A stretch of DNA of 64,000 nt, taken from positions 1-64,000 of the forward strand of contig CAWDDC010000002.1 in the NCBI GenBank assembly GCA_963801045.1, given 5' to 3'. How positions within the stretch are numbered: position 1 is the stretch's first letter; every line of letters begins with the position of its first letter. Source of the DNA: JACCWP01 sp963801045 (GTDB lineage: Bacteria; Actinomycetota; Actinomycetes; Propionibacteriales; Nocardioidaceae). Below are positions 9,791 through 17,268 of this stretch, in pieces. The position numbers and the translations under genes are program-made. The notes under the pieces were generated by a model. The model had not been told where the DNA came from. It ran no database searches and was given only the letters and a program-made list of their open reading frames with translations.

Positions 9791-10498
9791 CTCGGCGACC
9801 GGGCCGAGCGGTCCCGGGTCGAGGGGCAGGGCCCGGGTCACGACCAGCTGCTCGGCGACGTCGCGCAGCTTGATGTTGTGCTCCTGGGAGTAGCGGCGCA
9901 GCACCGCGAAGGCGCTCTGCTGGTCCAGCCCGAAGCGCTCCATCAAGATGCCCTGCGCCATCCCGACCAGGTGCCGCGCGTCGATCGCCCGCCGCAGGTG
10001 CAGCTCCGAGCGGGCCTGGCCGAGCGCGCCTGACGCGTGCGCGGCGTAGACCTCGGCGGCGGCCACGTCGTCGGCGGTGAAGCGGTTCGGCTCCGAGGAG
10101 TAGAGGTTGAGTGCGCCGAGGGTGTCGGCCTCGTCGAACAGCCGTACGCCGATGACGCCGCGCAGGCCGAGCTCCTCGGCGCGGGCGCTCCAGTGCGGCC
10201 AGCGCGGATCGGTCACCGTGTCGTGCACCAGATAGCTGCCGCCGTCCTGCATCGCCTGCAGGCAGGGGCCTTCTCCGACCTCGTACTGCGCCGAGTCGCC
10301 CGCGCGCACCACCTCGTGCGAGGCCGCCCCGGTCTCGATCCGCTTGGTGCGCAGGTTGGCGTAGGACACGCCGGCGTAGTGGCACCCGAGCGCGTCCAGC
10401 GCCAGCTCCACGATGCGGTCAAGGGTCTCGTCGACACCCGGGGCGGAGCGCAGCGAGCGCGCGATGGCAGCGAACTCGTCTGCGGGCGGGGTGTCCAC
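9770..10498 (-). CDS. GAF and ANTAR domain regulator
   Basis: A 242-residue cytoplasmic regulator. Residues of about 25-165 form a GAF sensory domain (ELALDALGCHYAGVSYA, GVIGVRLFDEADTLGALNLYS). The C-terminal 55 residues are an ANTAR RNA-binding domain (ARHLVGMAQGILMERFGLD, SAFAVLRRYSQ). ANTAR proteins bind hairpins in leader RNAs and prevent termination. GTG 10498 is preferred because a CATGCT box ends 6 bases before it, as in other leaderless genes here; GTG 10525 is the alternative. It converges on the sigma gene with overlapping 3' ends. The ligand of the GAF domain and the RNA targets are unknown. Confidence 0.88.
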   Translation of the reverse strand: MDTPPADEFAAIARSLRSAPGVDETLDRIVELALDALGCHYAGVSYANLRTKRIETGAASHEVVRAGDSAQYEVGEGPCLQAMQDGGSYLVHDTVTDPRWPHWSARAEELGLRGVIGVRLFDEADTLGALNLYSSEPNRFTADDVAAAEVYAAHASGALGQARSELHLRRAIDARHLVGMAQGILMERFGLDQQSAFAVLRRYSQEHNIKLRDVAEQLVVTRALPLDPGPLGPVAESYDLRA

Positions 10499-10635
10499 GT
10501 CCCGAGCATGGCACGGCGGCCGCACCGACAGGTGCCAAGCACTAAGAAGCCTCTCATTGCGGGCTCACGGTGCTATCACGGCGGCGACGCACGGTGAGGG
10601 AGTCAGCAAGCCACTCCCTACCTCAGGAGCACCTC

Positions 10636-11034
10636 ATGAACATCTACCTCCGCGGCCTGGTCGCGATGCTCGCCACCGTGTTCGGCGCCGGTCTCTTCCT
10701 GGTCGCCGCCACATCGCCCGCCACGGCCGGTTCGGACGACCGGGCTGTCGTGGCCAAGCGCCAGGACAGCGCCTCCGAGGTGGTCGCCGTCGACGACGAC
10801 GATGACGACGCCAAGGACCCGACCAACACGAACACCAACAACACCAGGTCCAAGACCGGGCACAGCAGGAGCGGCAACGACAACACCAACAGCCGGGTCA
10901 CCAACGTCAGCCGCGACCGCGACCTCTCGCGCCGTGACCTGACCAAGGACTGGACCCGGGACGGTGGCGACAAGACGCGCGACCACAGCCGCAACTACAC
11001 CAACGACCGCAGCCGGCACGACACCCGCGGCTGA
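10636..11034 (+). CDS. Small secreted Asp/Asn/Arg-rich protein
   Basis: A 132-residue protein with a clear signal peptide (MNIYLRGLVAMLATVFGAGLFLVAA, cleavage expected near ATA-GSD). The mature part is low complexity. A DDDDDDAKD run is followed by Asn/Thr-rich and then Arg/Asp/Lys-rich sequence (TKDWTRDGGDKTRDHSRN). No enzymatic motif or family was recognised. A CAGGAG ribosome binding site precedes ATG 10636. The 5' leader contains a short inverted repeat (gagggagt ... actccct) just upstream of the ribosome binding site. A GC-rich terminator follows the gene. An envelope-exposed disordered polyampholyte is the most that can be said. Confidence 0.7.
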   Translation: MNIYLRGLVAMLATVFGAGLFLVAATSPATAGSDDRAVVAKRQDSASEVVAVDDDDDDAKDPTNTNTNNTRSKTGHSRSGNDNTNSRVTNVSRDRDLSRRDLTKDWTRDGGDKTRDHSRNYTNDRSRHDTRG

Positions 11035-11062
11035 CGGCCTTCCGTACCGCCCGTTCACCCGA

Positions 11063-11101
11063 GCGGCGGGCCCTGGTCCGAGACCGACCACGGCCCGCCG
11101 C
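11063..11101 (+). terminator. GC-rich hairpin terminator
   Basis: A perfect 10-bp stem (gcggcgggcc at 11063-11072 pairing with ggcccgccgc at 11092-11101) encloses a 19-base loop that itself contains tggtc/gacca. It lies just after the small secreted protein gene. There is no T-tract, which is usual for actinobacterial hairpins. Confidence 0.6.
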
Positions 11102-11127
11102 CCTCCCACGAGCACAGGAGAAGCCGC

Positions 11128-12017
11128 ATGAGCAGCAGCAGCTGGGAGTTCGCCGAGGGCGACGCGATCAGCACCCGACTCACCGCCGTGAGCCTGCTGG
11201 GCGGCGGCGTCCGCGTACGAGGCCTACCTGGCCTTCGACCAGCACCTGTTCGCGCCGGTGGTGGTCAAGGTGGTCCGGCCGGACCAGACCGCCGACGCCT
11301 CCACCCTGTCCGGGCTCGAGCGGGAGACCGACATGGTGGGCGCACTCGCCCACCCGGCGATCGTCCGCGGGTTCCACGCCGTGCTCGGGGGTGAGCGGCC
11401 GCACCTGGTCCTGGAGAACCTGGACGGCCCGCGGCTGTCGTCGCTGGTACGCCGGCACGGGCCGATGCCCATGCAGCAGCTGCTGCCGCTCGGCCTGGAG
11501 CTCGCCTCTGCCCTGCACTACCTGCGCGAGCGCGACGTGGTGCATCTGGACATCAAGCCGAGCAACATCATCATGGGAGCGCCGCCGCGGCTGATCGACC
11601 TCAGCGTGGCGCGCTCGAGTGCGGAGGCCGCGCGTCTCACGAGTCCGATCGGCACGGACGCCTGGATGGCGCCCGGAGCAGTGCCTGCCGGGCGCGGGCG
11701 GGGTGCCGGGTTTCGCCAGCGACGTGTGGGGTCTCGGCACCAGCCTGTTCTATGCCGCAGCCGGATTCCGTCCGTTCCCGCACGAGGACGGCGCGAGCGA
11801 CGCGGACGACTGCGACGCCCGATGGCCGCAGCGGTCGCTGCCGCCCGCTCCACTGCCCGACCGGGTCGATCCCGGGCTGCGCAAGGCGATCGAGGCGTGC
11901 CTCACCGTCGACCCAGCGGGCCGCCCGACGCCGGCGGACGTCGCGGGGATGCTCGAGCCGATGCTGTCGGCGCTGCCGCGTCCGCGGCTGGCGGGCTTCA
12001 AGGTGTCGATGCGCTGA
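11128..12017 (+). CDS. Soluble Hanks-type Ser/Thr protein kinase (frame-broken)
   Basis: An approximately 295-residue protein kinase without transmembrane segment. Visible elements: the VAL-K-type Lys in VVVKVVRPD, catalytic loop VVHLDIKPSNII, a metal-binding triplet DLS in LIDLSVARS instead of DFG, an activation segment ending GTDAWMAPEQ, and the alpha-F helix region SDVWGLGTSLFYAAAGFRPF. Frames change near 11208 and 11688; at the second, removing one G from cccggagcag restores APEQ. The net length excess of two bases fits two insertions. The ATG at 11128 follows an AGGAGAAG ribosome binding site. It converges on the response regulator gene with a 20-base overlap. Substrates are unknown. Confidence 0.8.
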
Positions 12018-12666
12018 GCCGGTAGCCCATGCCGCGCACGGTCTGGATCAGCTCGGAGCCCAGCTTCTTGCGCAGGTAGCCCACGTAGACGTCCACGACG
12101 TTGGACGACGGGTCGAAGTCGTAGCCCCACACGTGGCTGAGCAGTTGCTCCCGCGAGAGCACCTGGCCGGGGTTGCGCAGGAACATCTCGGCCAGCGCGA
12201 ACTCCCGCGCCGACAAGTCGACCGTGCGGCCCTCGACCGACACCCGCCGGGTGCGGAGGTCGAGCCCGACGGGGCCGTGCTGCAGCACGGTGACCTCGGG
12301 CGCCCTGTCGGTACGCAGCCGCAGCCGGATGCGTGCGAGCAGCTCCTCGAACTTGAACGGCTTCGGCATGTAGTCGTCGGCGCCGCCCTCGAGGGCCGCC
12401 ACTGTGTCCGTGACCGAGTCACGGGCGGTCAGCACGATCACCGGGATCTCGCTGCGGGCCTGGCGCAGCCGTCGCAGCACGGTGAACCCGTCCATGCCCG
12501 GCAGCCCGACGTCGAGCACCACCAGGTCGAACTCGCCGGACATCGCGTGCCCGAGACCGGACGGCCCGTCGCCCACCACGGTCGGTGTGAGTCCGTTGGC
12601 CCGTAGGCCCTTCTCGACGAACGCGGCGATGCGGACCTCGTCCTCGACGATCAGCACGCGGTTCAT
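11998..12666 (-). CDS. OmpR-family response regulator
   Basis: A 222-residue two-component response regulator. The receiver domain (residues 1-115) has the acidic pair EDE, phosphoacceptor Asp in VVLDVGLPGMDG, TAR and MPKPF with the conserved Lys. The C-terminal winged helix (residues 130-220) shows LSAREFALAEMFLRNPGQVLSR-like and VVDVYVGYLRKKLG elements of the OmpR/PhoB class. It overlaps the histidine kinase gene by 4 bases (ATGA), so it is co-translated with its partner. Direct repeats upstream of the operon (14597-14616) are candidate binding sites. Confidence 0.95.
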   Translation of the reverse strand: MNRVLIVEDEVRIAAFVEKGLRANGLTPTVVGDGPSGLGHAMSGEFDLVVLDVGLPGMDGFTVLRRLRQARSEIPVIVLTARDSVTDTVAALEGGADDYMPKPFKFEELLARIRLRLRTDRAPEVTVLQHGPVGLDLRTRRVSVEGRTVDLSAREFALAEMFLRNPGQVLSREQLLSHVWGYDFDPSSNVVDVYVGYLRKKLGSELIQTVRGMGYRLSASTP

Positions 12667-14135
12667 GCGTCACCATCCTCAGCGTTCGGTCGGACGTCGG
12701 TGCGGCGGACCGGCAGGGACAGGACGAACGTCGCCCCCTGGCCCGGTGGCGAGTCGACGTGGACCTGCCCGCCGTGGGCCTCGGCAATGGCCGCGACGAT
12801 CGAGAGGCCGAGCCCGGAGCCCTCGCCGGCCGGGGCGCCGTTGCCACGCAGGAAGCGCTGGAAGATCCGGTCCCGGTCCTCCGGGGCGACCCCCGGCCCG
12901 GAGTCGCGGACCCACATCTGCAGCTGCCGGCCGTCCAGCCGCGACCCCATTGCCACGACGTCGCCGTCGGCCGTGTGCCGGACCGCGTTGGCGGCCAGCT
13001 GGAGCAGCGCCTGGGTGAGCCGCTGCGGGTCGAGGAGCACCTCGCCCTCGGCTCGTTCGTCCAGCTCCCAGGTGCGGTCGGCGGTCGCGCGGGCCTTGTC
13101 CAGCACCTGGTCGGTGAGCGCACCGACCTCGGCCGGTGCCAGCTGAACGAAGTCCGGCCGGTCGGCCTTGGCCAGCACGATCAGGTCGTCGACCAGTCGG
13201 GACATCCGGTCGGTCTCGCCGAGCAGCAGCAGCCGGGTCGTGGACACGTCCTCGTGGTCGTACGGGTCCAGCAGCTCGAGGTGGCCGCGCAGGACGGTCA
13301 CCGGCGTCCGCAGCTCGTGGCCGGCGTCGTCGAGGAAGGTCCGCTGGGTGGCGAACGCGTCCTCGAGCCGGGCGAGCATCGCGTTGACGGTGCGTACCAG
13401 GTCGGAGACGTCGTCGTCGCCCTCGACCGGGATCCGGCGGGACAGGTCGGTGTCGCTGATGTCGCGCGCGGTGGACGTGAGCTCGCGCACCGGCCGCAGC
13501 AGCCGCCCGGCCACCGACCACGCGCCCAGGGTCACGGCGAGCAGCGCGAGCAGGCTCACGACGGCGTAGATGCGGGCCGCACCGAGCACCTCCTCGCGCT
13601 CGGCGCCGCTGAGGTAGGCGACCACGAGCGCGCCCTCCCGGGTGTCGTCGCGCAGGGGCTGCACCGCGACCAGCGCCTCGCCGAGCACGGTGTCCATCGT
13701 CTCGGTACCGCCGCCGGTCGCGATCAGCTCGCGGACCCGGTCGGTGAAGCCGGTGTCGGCGGTCAGGCGTTCGGCGAGGTCGTCGGGGCTCTGCTGCTTC
13801 TGCGGCCCGTCGTCCCACCAGGCGACCAGGATCTCGTTCTCGTCCGGGGCGTCGCTGGCGAGCATGAAGATCATCAGCTGCTTGATGCTGGTGAACGGCC
13901 TCCCGGTCTGCGGGTCGAGACCGTCCGCGCGCACGTGCTCGAGCTCGGCGAGCTCGTCGGCGACGGCGTCGGACACCCGCTGCTCGGTGCGCTGCGACTC
14001 GACCAGGAAGGCCGCGACACCGGCTCCGGCCATGCCGAGGGCCGTGAGCACCACCACTGCAGCGGTGATCCTGGCCCGCACCGACCGCCACCAGCGCGGC
14101 CGGACGCCACCCCGTCCGGTGGCCACGGCACTCAC
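12663..14135 (-). CDS. Sensor histidine kinase
   Basis: A 490-residue membrane sensor kinase. A transmembrane helix at about residues 22-45 and another at about 195-215 bracket an extracytoplasmic domain of roughly 150 residues. HAMP (LRPVRELTSTARDISDTDLS) follows. HisKA carries the phospho-His in DDAGHELRTPVTVLRGH, and HATPase_c has the N box LAANAVRH, DSGPGVAPEDR and GSGLGLSIVAAIAEAHGG. The input domain is not one I recognise. The order on the minus strand is small acidic protein, kinase, regulator. Confidence 0.95.
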   Translation of the reverse strand: MSAVATGRGGVRPRWWRSVRARITAAVVVLTALGMAGAGVAAFLVESQRTEQRVSDAVADELAELEHVRADGLDPQTGRPFTSIKQLMIFMLASDAPDENEILVAWWDDGPQKQQSPDDLAERLTADTGFTDRVRELIATGGGTETMDTVLGEALVAVQPLRDDTREGALVVAYLSGAEREEVLGAARIYAVVSLLALLAVTLGAWSVAGRLLRPVRELTSTARDISDTDLSRRIPVEGDDDVSDLVRTVNAMLARLEDAFATQRTFLDDAGHELRTPVTVLRGHLELLDPYDHEDVSTTRLLLLGETDRMSRLVDDLIVLAKADRPDFVQLAPAEVGALTDQVLDKARATADRTWELDERAEGEVLLDPQRLTQALLQLAANAVRHTADGDVVAMGSRLDGRQLQMWVRDSGPGVAPEDRDRIFQRFLRGNGAPAGEGSGLGLSIVAAIAEAHGGQVHVDSPPGQGATFVLSLPVRRTDVRPNAEDGDA

Positions 14136-14147
14136 CCGTGGTGCGGG

Positions 14148-14564
14148 CTAGTCGTCGCCACGGTCGTCGCCGTCGTCATCACCGTCGTCGTCACCGGGCC
14201 AGTCGTCATCCGGACCATCGTCGTCGTCGACGTCCTGCGGCTCGGGGGTGACCTCCTCGACGTCGCCCCGGCCGTCCGGCCGCCCGTCGCGCGGCCGCAG
14301 GTCGCGCTTGCGGTCGTCGCCCTTCGGGCCGCGGCTCGTGCCCGCGCGGTCGGCAGGCCGCTGGTCGCCACGTGTCGGGCTGCCGGCCGGCCTGTCCGCT
14401 TCCGGCCGGTCGCCGGCGGCGGTGTCGTCACCGGCCGGGGCCAGGCTCGTGTCGGCGTCGATGGCAGGCGCCGGGGGCTCGCCGGCGAGGCTGCGCTGCA
14501 CGAACCAGCCGCCGAGCACCACCAGTGCCACCACGACGACTGCCGAACGCCACGTCACACGCAT
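14148..14564 (-). CDS. Small membrane-anchored acidic protein upstream of the two-component genes
   Basis: A 138-residue protein with one N-terminal hydrophobic segment (SAVVVVALVVLGGWFV), which could be an anchor or an uncleaved signal. The remainder is predicted extracytoplasmic and disordered: Asp/Arg/Pro-rich, ending in repeated DDD-G units. It starts at ATG 14564 and ends 12 bases before the histidine kinase, so it belongs to the same operon. Acidic tails like this could bind cations or cationic peptides, and its position suggests it modulates or reports to the kinase. That link is inference from position only. No known family was recognised. Confidence 0.65.
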   Translation of the reverse strand: MRVTWRSAVVVVALVVLGGWFVQRSLAGEPPAPAIDADTSLAPAGDDTAAGDRPEADRPAGSPTRGDQRPADRAGTSRGPKGDDRKRDLRPRDGRPDGRGDVEEVTPEPQDVDDDDGPDDDWPGDDDGDDDGDDRGDD

Positions 14565-14596
14565 GTCCTCGAGAGTGCGGTCGCCGGGTGCGGCGA

Positions 14597-14625
14597 GGAT
14601 GAGAACCGGATGAGAAGACTCTCAT
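14597..14625 (-). promoter_or_regulatory. Candidate response-regulator binding repeats
   Basis: Two copies of TTCTCATCC (minus strand; ggatgagaa at 14597-14605 and 14608-14616 on plus) are spaced exactly 11 bases apart, one helical turn. The second overlaps an inverted repeat atgagaagactctcat at 14610-14625. They lie 33-61 bases upstream of the small protein-kinase-regulator operon. Tandem repeats with 11-base phasing are the usual layout of OmpR/PhoB-family sites, so autoregulation is a reasonable inference. Confidence 0.5.
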
Positions 14626-14639
14626 GAACCGCGACCGGC

Positions 14640-15032
14640 TCAGTGCTCCTCGTCGACCCAGACCGCGTCGTCGCAGGCACCGACCAGCCGGTACGTACGC
14701 CCCTGCAGGGTGAACGTGTCGCCGATCTCGAGGTCCTTGGCGCTGTCCTCGTCCGCGGCCGACCCGCCGCCGATGCCGAGGTCGACGTCGATCGGGTCGT
14801 CGTCGAGCCGGGTGGCGGCGATCCGGATGTTGCCCCCCTCCGGCACGGCACCGTCCGAGCCGACGTCGACCTTGAGGTCGCCGTCCTGCTCCCCCACGCA
14901 GGTGCCCTGGTCGGGGAGCACGCCGTCGCCCTCGTCGTCCGATCCGCCGCATCCCGCGAGCGACCCTGCCAGCAGCACCGCGAGCGGCACCGCGACCAGC
15001 AGCGCCGGCCACCGGGTCGCCCGACGCGTCAC
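14640..15032 (-). CDS. Small lipoprotein at end of calpain cassette
   Basis: A 130-residue lipoprotein. Residues 1-27 form a lipoprotein signal ending in the lipobox LAGC, with Cys28 as the lipidated residue. The mature part is acidic. It ends with LEIGDTFTLQGRTYRLVGACDD, in which two further Cys are possible disulfide partners (Cys in GTCVGE and in GACDD). The L-x-x-G-D/E-T...G-x-x-Y/W-R pattern recurs in the upstream 112-residue protein. The start ATG overlaps the previous stop (ATGA), so it is translationally coupled to the calpain-family operon. A role as a surface partner or inhibitor of the protease is a hypothesis only. Confidence 0.75.
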   Translation of the reverse strand: MTRRATRWPALLVAVPLAVLLAGSLAGCGGSDDEGDGVLPDQGTCVGEQDGDLKVDVGSDGAVPEGGNIRIAATRLDDDPIDVDLGIGGGSAADEDSAKDLEIGDTFTLQGRTYRLVGACDDAVWVDEEH

Positions 15033-15367
15033 GCCGCCTGCTCGTCGTCGGCGCGCTCGAGCACCACGAGCGGCCGGGTCTCACCACCGAGGTCGACGGT
15101 GCCGGCGCGCCACCGGTGCCCTGCCACGTCGACGGTCTCGCCGGCGCGCAGCACGAAACCCTCCTTGGCGCCCTCGCTGAGCACCGTGACCCGCACCTGG
15201 GCGTCTGCGCGGCGGACCTGGGCGATGCCGAACCGGTGCCGTACCCCGTCAATCCACACCCGGGTCGGCTGTCCCTGCCGGATCCGGATCTGCTCCGGGA
15301 CGACGGGGGTGCCCGGCGTCGGCGGTGGTCGGTCCACCACGGCCTCCCGGGTCACGGCGCCGGTCAC
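15029..15367 (-). CDS. Uncharacterised 112-residue protein between calpain protease and lipoprotein
   Basis: A 112-residue protein with a Pro-rich N-terminus (RPPPTPGTPVVP) and a predicted all-beta body (IRIRQGQPTRVWIDGV, VRVTVLSEGAKEGFVL, GETVDVAGHRWRAG). It has no signal peptide or transmembrane helix. Its GTG start overlaps the TGA of the protease gene (GTGA) and its stop overlaps the lipoprotein ATG, so the three genes form one tightly coupled unit. Pre-C-terminal residues RAGETVDVAGHRWRAG resemble IGDTFTLQGRTYRLVG of the lipoprotein. No named family was assigned. Immunity, chaperone or inhibitor function for the protease is conceivable but unproven. Confidence 0.7.
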   Translation of the reverse strand: MTGAVTREAVVDRPPPTPGTPVVPEQIRIRQGQPTRVWIDGVRHRFGIAQVRRADAQVRVTVLSEGAKEGFVLRAGETVDVAGHRWRAGTVDLGGETRPLVVLERADDEQAA

Positions 15368-17118
15368 AGACCTGCCGCCTCGTCGAACTGGCTCTCGAAC
15401 TGCTCCGCGGAGATGGTAAACGTCCCCTCCTCGGTGCCCCACGGGTTGCCCAGGGTCACGTTGCCGTCGCCGTCGACGCCGACCACGTAGTAGCAGTGGT
15501 TCTCGTACCAGTCGTCGGAGAGGTCGTCGGGGATGTCGTCCTCGTTGACGGTGCAGACCACGACCGGCTGCCCGTTGTCCACGGCGTCGCGTACGTCGCC
15601 CGCGTCGACATCGATCTCGTCGGCGTCGTGGCCGGTCATCAGCATCACGTCGTCGACGCCCCAGCCGCCCTCGATGCCGCCGTAGCCGCTCTCGTCGTCG
15701 GACCCGTGCTCGGACGCGAGCGCGAACGCCTTCTCGTAGTACGACGGCCACAGCACCGAGGCGTCGTTGCCGCCGAGCGCCACGTCGCCGTCGTCGTTCA
15801 GCGGCAGCTGGTCGGTGACGACCACGTCGTGGGCGTTGCCGTCGCCGTCGTACATCGTGACGGTGATGGTGCCGTTGGGGTTGACCGTCACGTGGTCGGT
15901 GGCCCAGGTGGAGTCGGCGCCCTGCTCGAGCGCTGCCATCTTCGCCATCATCCAGCAGTCGCCGAGCCCGCCCTGGTCGACGTCGCCGTGCGACGCGGTC
16001 GGGTTGCCCTCGGAGTCGAAGGTGAAGACGTCGAGGTCGGGCGGGTCGCCCCAGTGCAGGTCGGCGTCGTCGTCGTCGCCGGCGCTGTCGAGCTCGGGTT
16101 CGACCGAGGGCCACGACGACTTCAAGCGGTCCAGCTGGGTGCTGGACGCGCCGGCGAGGAACAGCGCGTGGAAGTCGATCAAGCCCCAGTGGTCGAGGCC
16201 GTTGTGGTCGAACGGGCTCATCGAGTCGCCGGTGTCGGTGGTCAGGTCCTCGAGCTGCTCGAGCTCGTCGTCGGACAGCCCGAGCAGCACGAACTCGGCA
16301 CCCTCGGGTCCCATCTCGCGCAGCGCGGACAGCATGCGCTCCAGGTCGTCGCGGTTGCCGTTCATCCCGAAGTCGTCCTGCCCGAGCAGGTGGTCGACGC
16401 TCTCCAGCGCGGCGGCCACCTTCGCCGGGTCGACATCGCCCGGCAGGTCGCCGTAGCGCTGCATCCGCTCGAGCATCGCCCGGATGTCGGTGCCGCCGAA
16501 GTCGAGACCGGGGAACAGGCTCGGCACGGCCATCGGCAGGGCACCGGCCTGGAACAGCGCGAGCACCGCCTCCTCGCTCGGACCGCTGTCGAGCAGGGTG
16601 GCGACGTCGGCTGCGTCACCGTCGAGGTCGTCCTCCAGCAGGGCGTAGCGCCGGCGCAGCTCGGCCAGCAGCGCGGCGTCCGCTGCCGCCACCGCGTCGG
16701 CGTGGTCCTGGGCCGCGTGCTCGGCCGCGTCGGCCGAGCCGGTCGAGTCGGCCGCAGGGACGCCGAAGTCGCTCGACCGGGCGGTCGCGTACTCGCTGTT
16801 GAGCTGGTCGACACCCGAGTCGAAGTCGGCGATGTGTTGTGACCAGCGCTTGACCGACCCGCCGCCGACGACGGCGGCTGTCTTGAGGTCGCTCGCCTTC
16901 TGCTCGACGGGTGCCGAGGCGGACGGCACCAGCCCGAGCAAGACACCGGCGAGGTTGCCGTCGGCTCTCGCTGCCTGCGCGCGCGCGTCGTTGCCGACAC
17001 CCATCAGCGGCGGCGCCGCCTGCACCATCGTCTCGCCGGCCGACTCGTTGCTCCACGGCGTGGCCGGGTAGTGCGCGAAGGGGCCGCCGGAGCCACCGCC
17101 GCCGCCTGGGTCCAGCAC
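15364..17118 (-). CDS. Calpain-family (C2-like) cysteine protease with helical N-terminal region
   Basis: A 584-residue protein. Residues 375-584 match the calpain catalytic fold. Oxyanion Gln382 and nucleophile Cys388 lie in DQGGLGDCWMMAKMAAL. LWPSYYEKAFALASEH (456-471) and GGIEGGWGVDDVMLMTG follow. His541 in NHCYYVVGV and Asn558 in LGNPWG complete the Cys-His-Asn triad. Residues 1-30 are Gly/Pro-rich and residues about 40-180 are Ala-rich helical with a W-containing segment (KRWSQHIADF). Residues 180-340 are a second helical region. There is no signal peptide. GTG 17118 has a perfect GGAGG ribosome binding site; an upstream ATG lacks one. The N-terminal helical part could be an export domain (type VII style), but this is speculative. 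Confidence 0.85.
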   Translation of the reverse strand: MLDPGGGGGSGGPFAHYPATPWSNESAGETMVQAAPPLMGVGNDARAQAARADGNLAGVLLGLVPSASAPVEQKASDLKTAAVVGGGSVKRWSQHIADFDSGVDQLNSEYATARSSDFGVPAADSTGSADAAEHAAQDHADAVAAADAALLAELRRRYALLEDDLDGDAADVATLLDSGPSEEAVLALFQAGALPMAVPSLFPGLDFGGTDIRAMLERMQRYGDLPGDVDPAKVAAALESVDHLLGQDDFGMNGNRDDLERMLSALREMGPEGAEFVLLGLSDDELEQLEDLTTDTGDSMSPFDHNGLDHWGLIDFHALFLAGASSTQLDRLKSSWPSVEPELDSAGDDDDADLHWGDPPDLDVFTFDSEGNPTASHGDVDQGGLGDCWMMAKMAALEQGADSTWATDHVTVNPNGTITVTMYDGDGNAHDVVVTDQLPLNDDGDVALGGNDASVLWPSYYEKAFALASEHGSDDESGYGGIEGGWGVDDVMLMTGHDADEIDVDAGDVRDAVDNGQPVVVCTVNEDDIPDDLSDDWYENHCYYVVGVDGDGNVTLGNPWGTEEGTFTISAEQFESQFDEAAGL

Positions 17119-17268
17119 GTCGCCTCCTCGCCCGGTTCGTCTCGCACGCCCGGTTTGACCGGATCGGAGATTATCCGGCCGGGGGGTCACCTCCCGGCGG
17201 ACCGGGCATCGACCGCGTGGCAGGCTGTGCGACGACTCTCGGGAGCCGTCGAAGGGGACTCATCAGCC

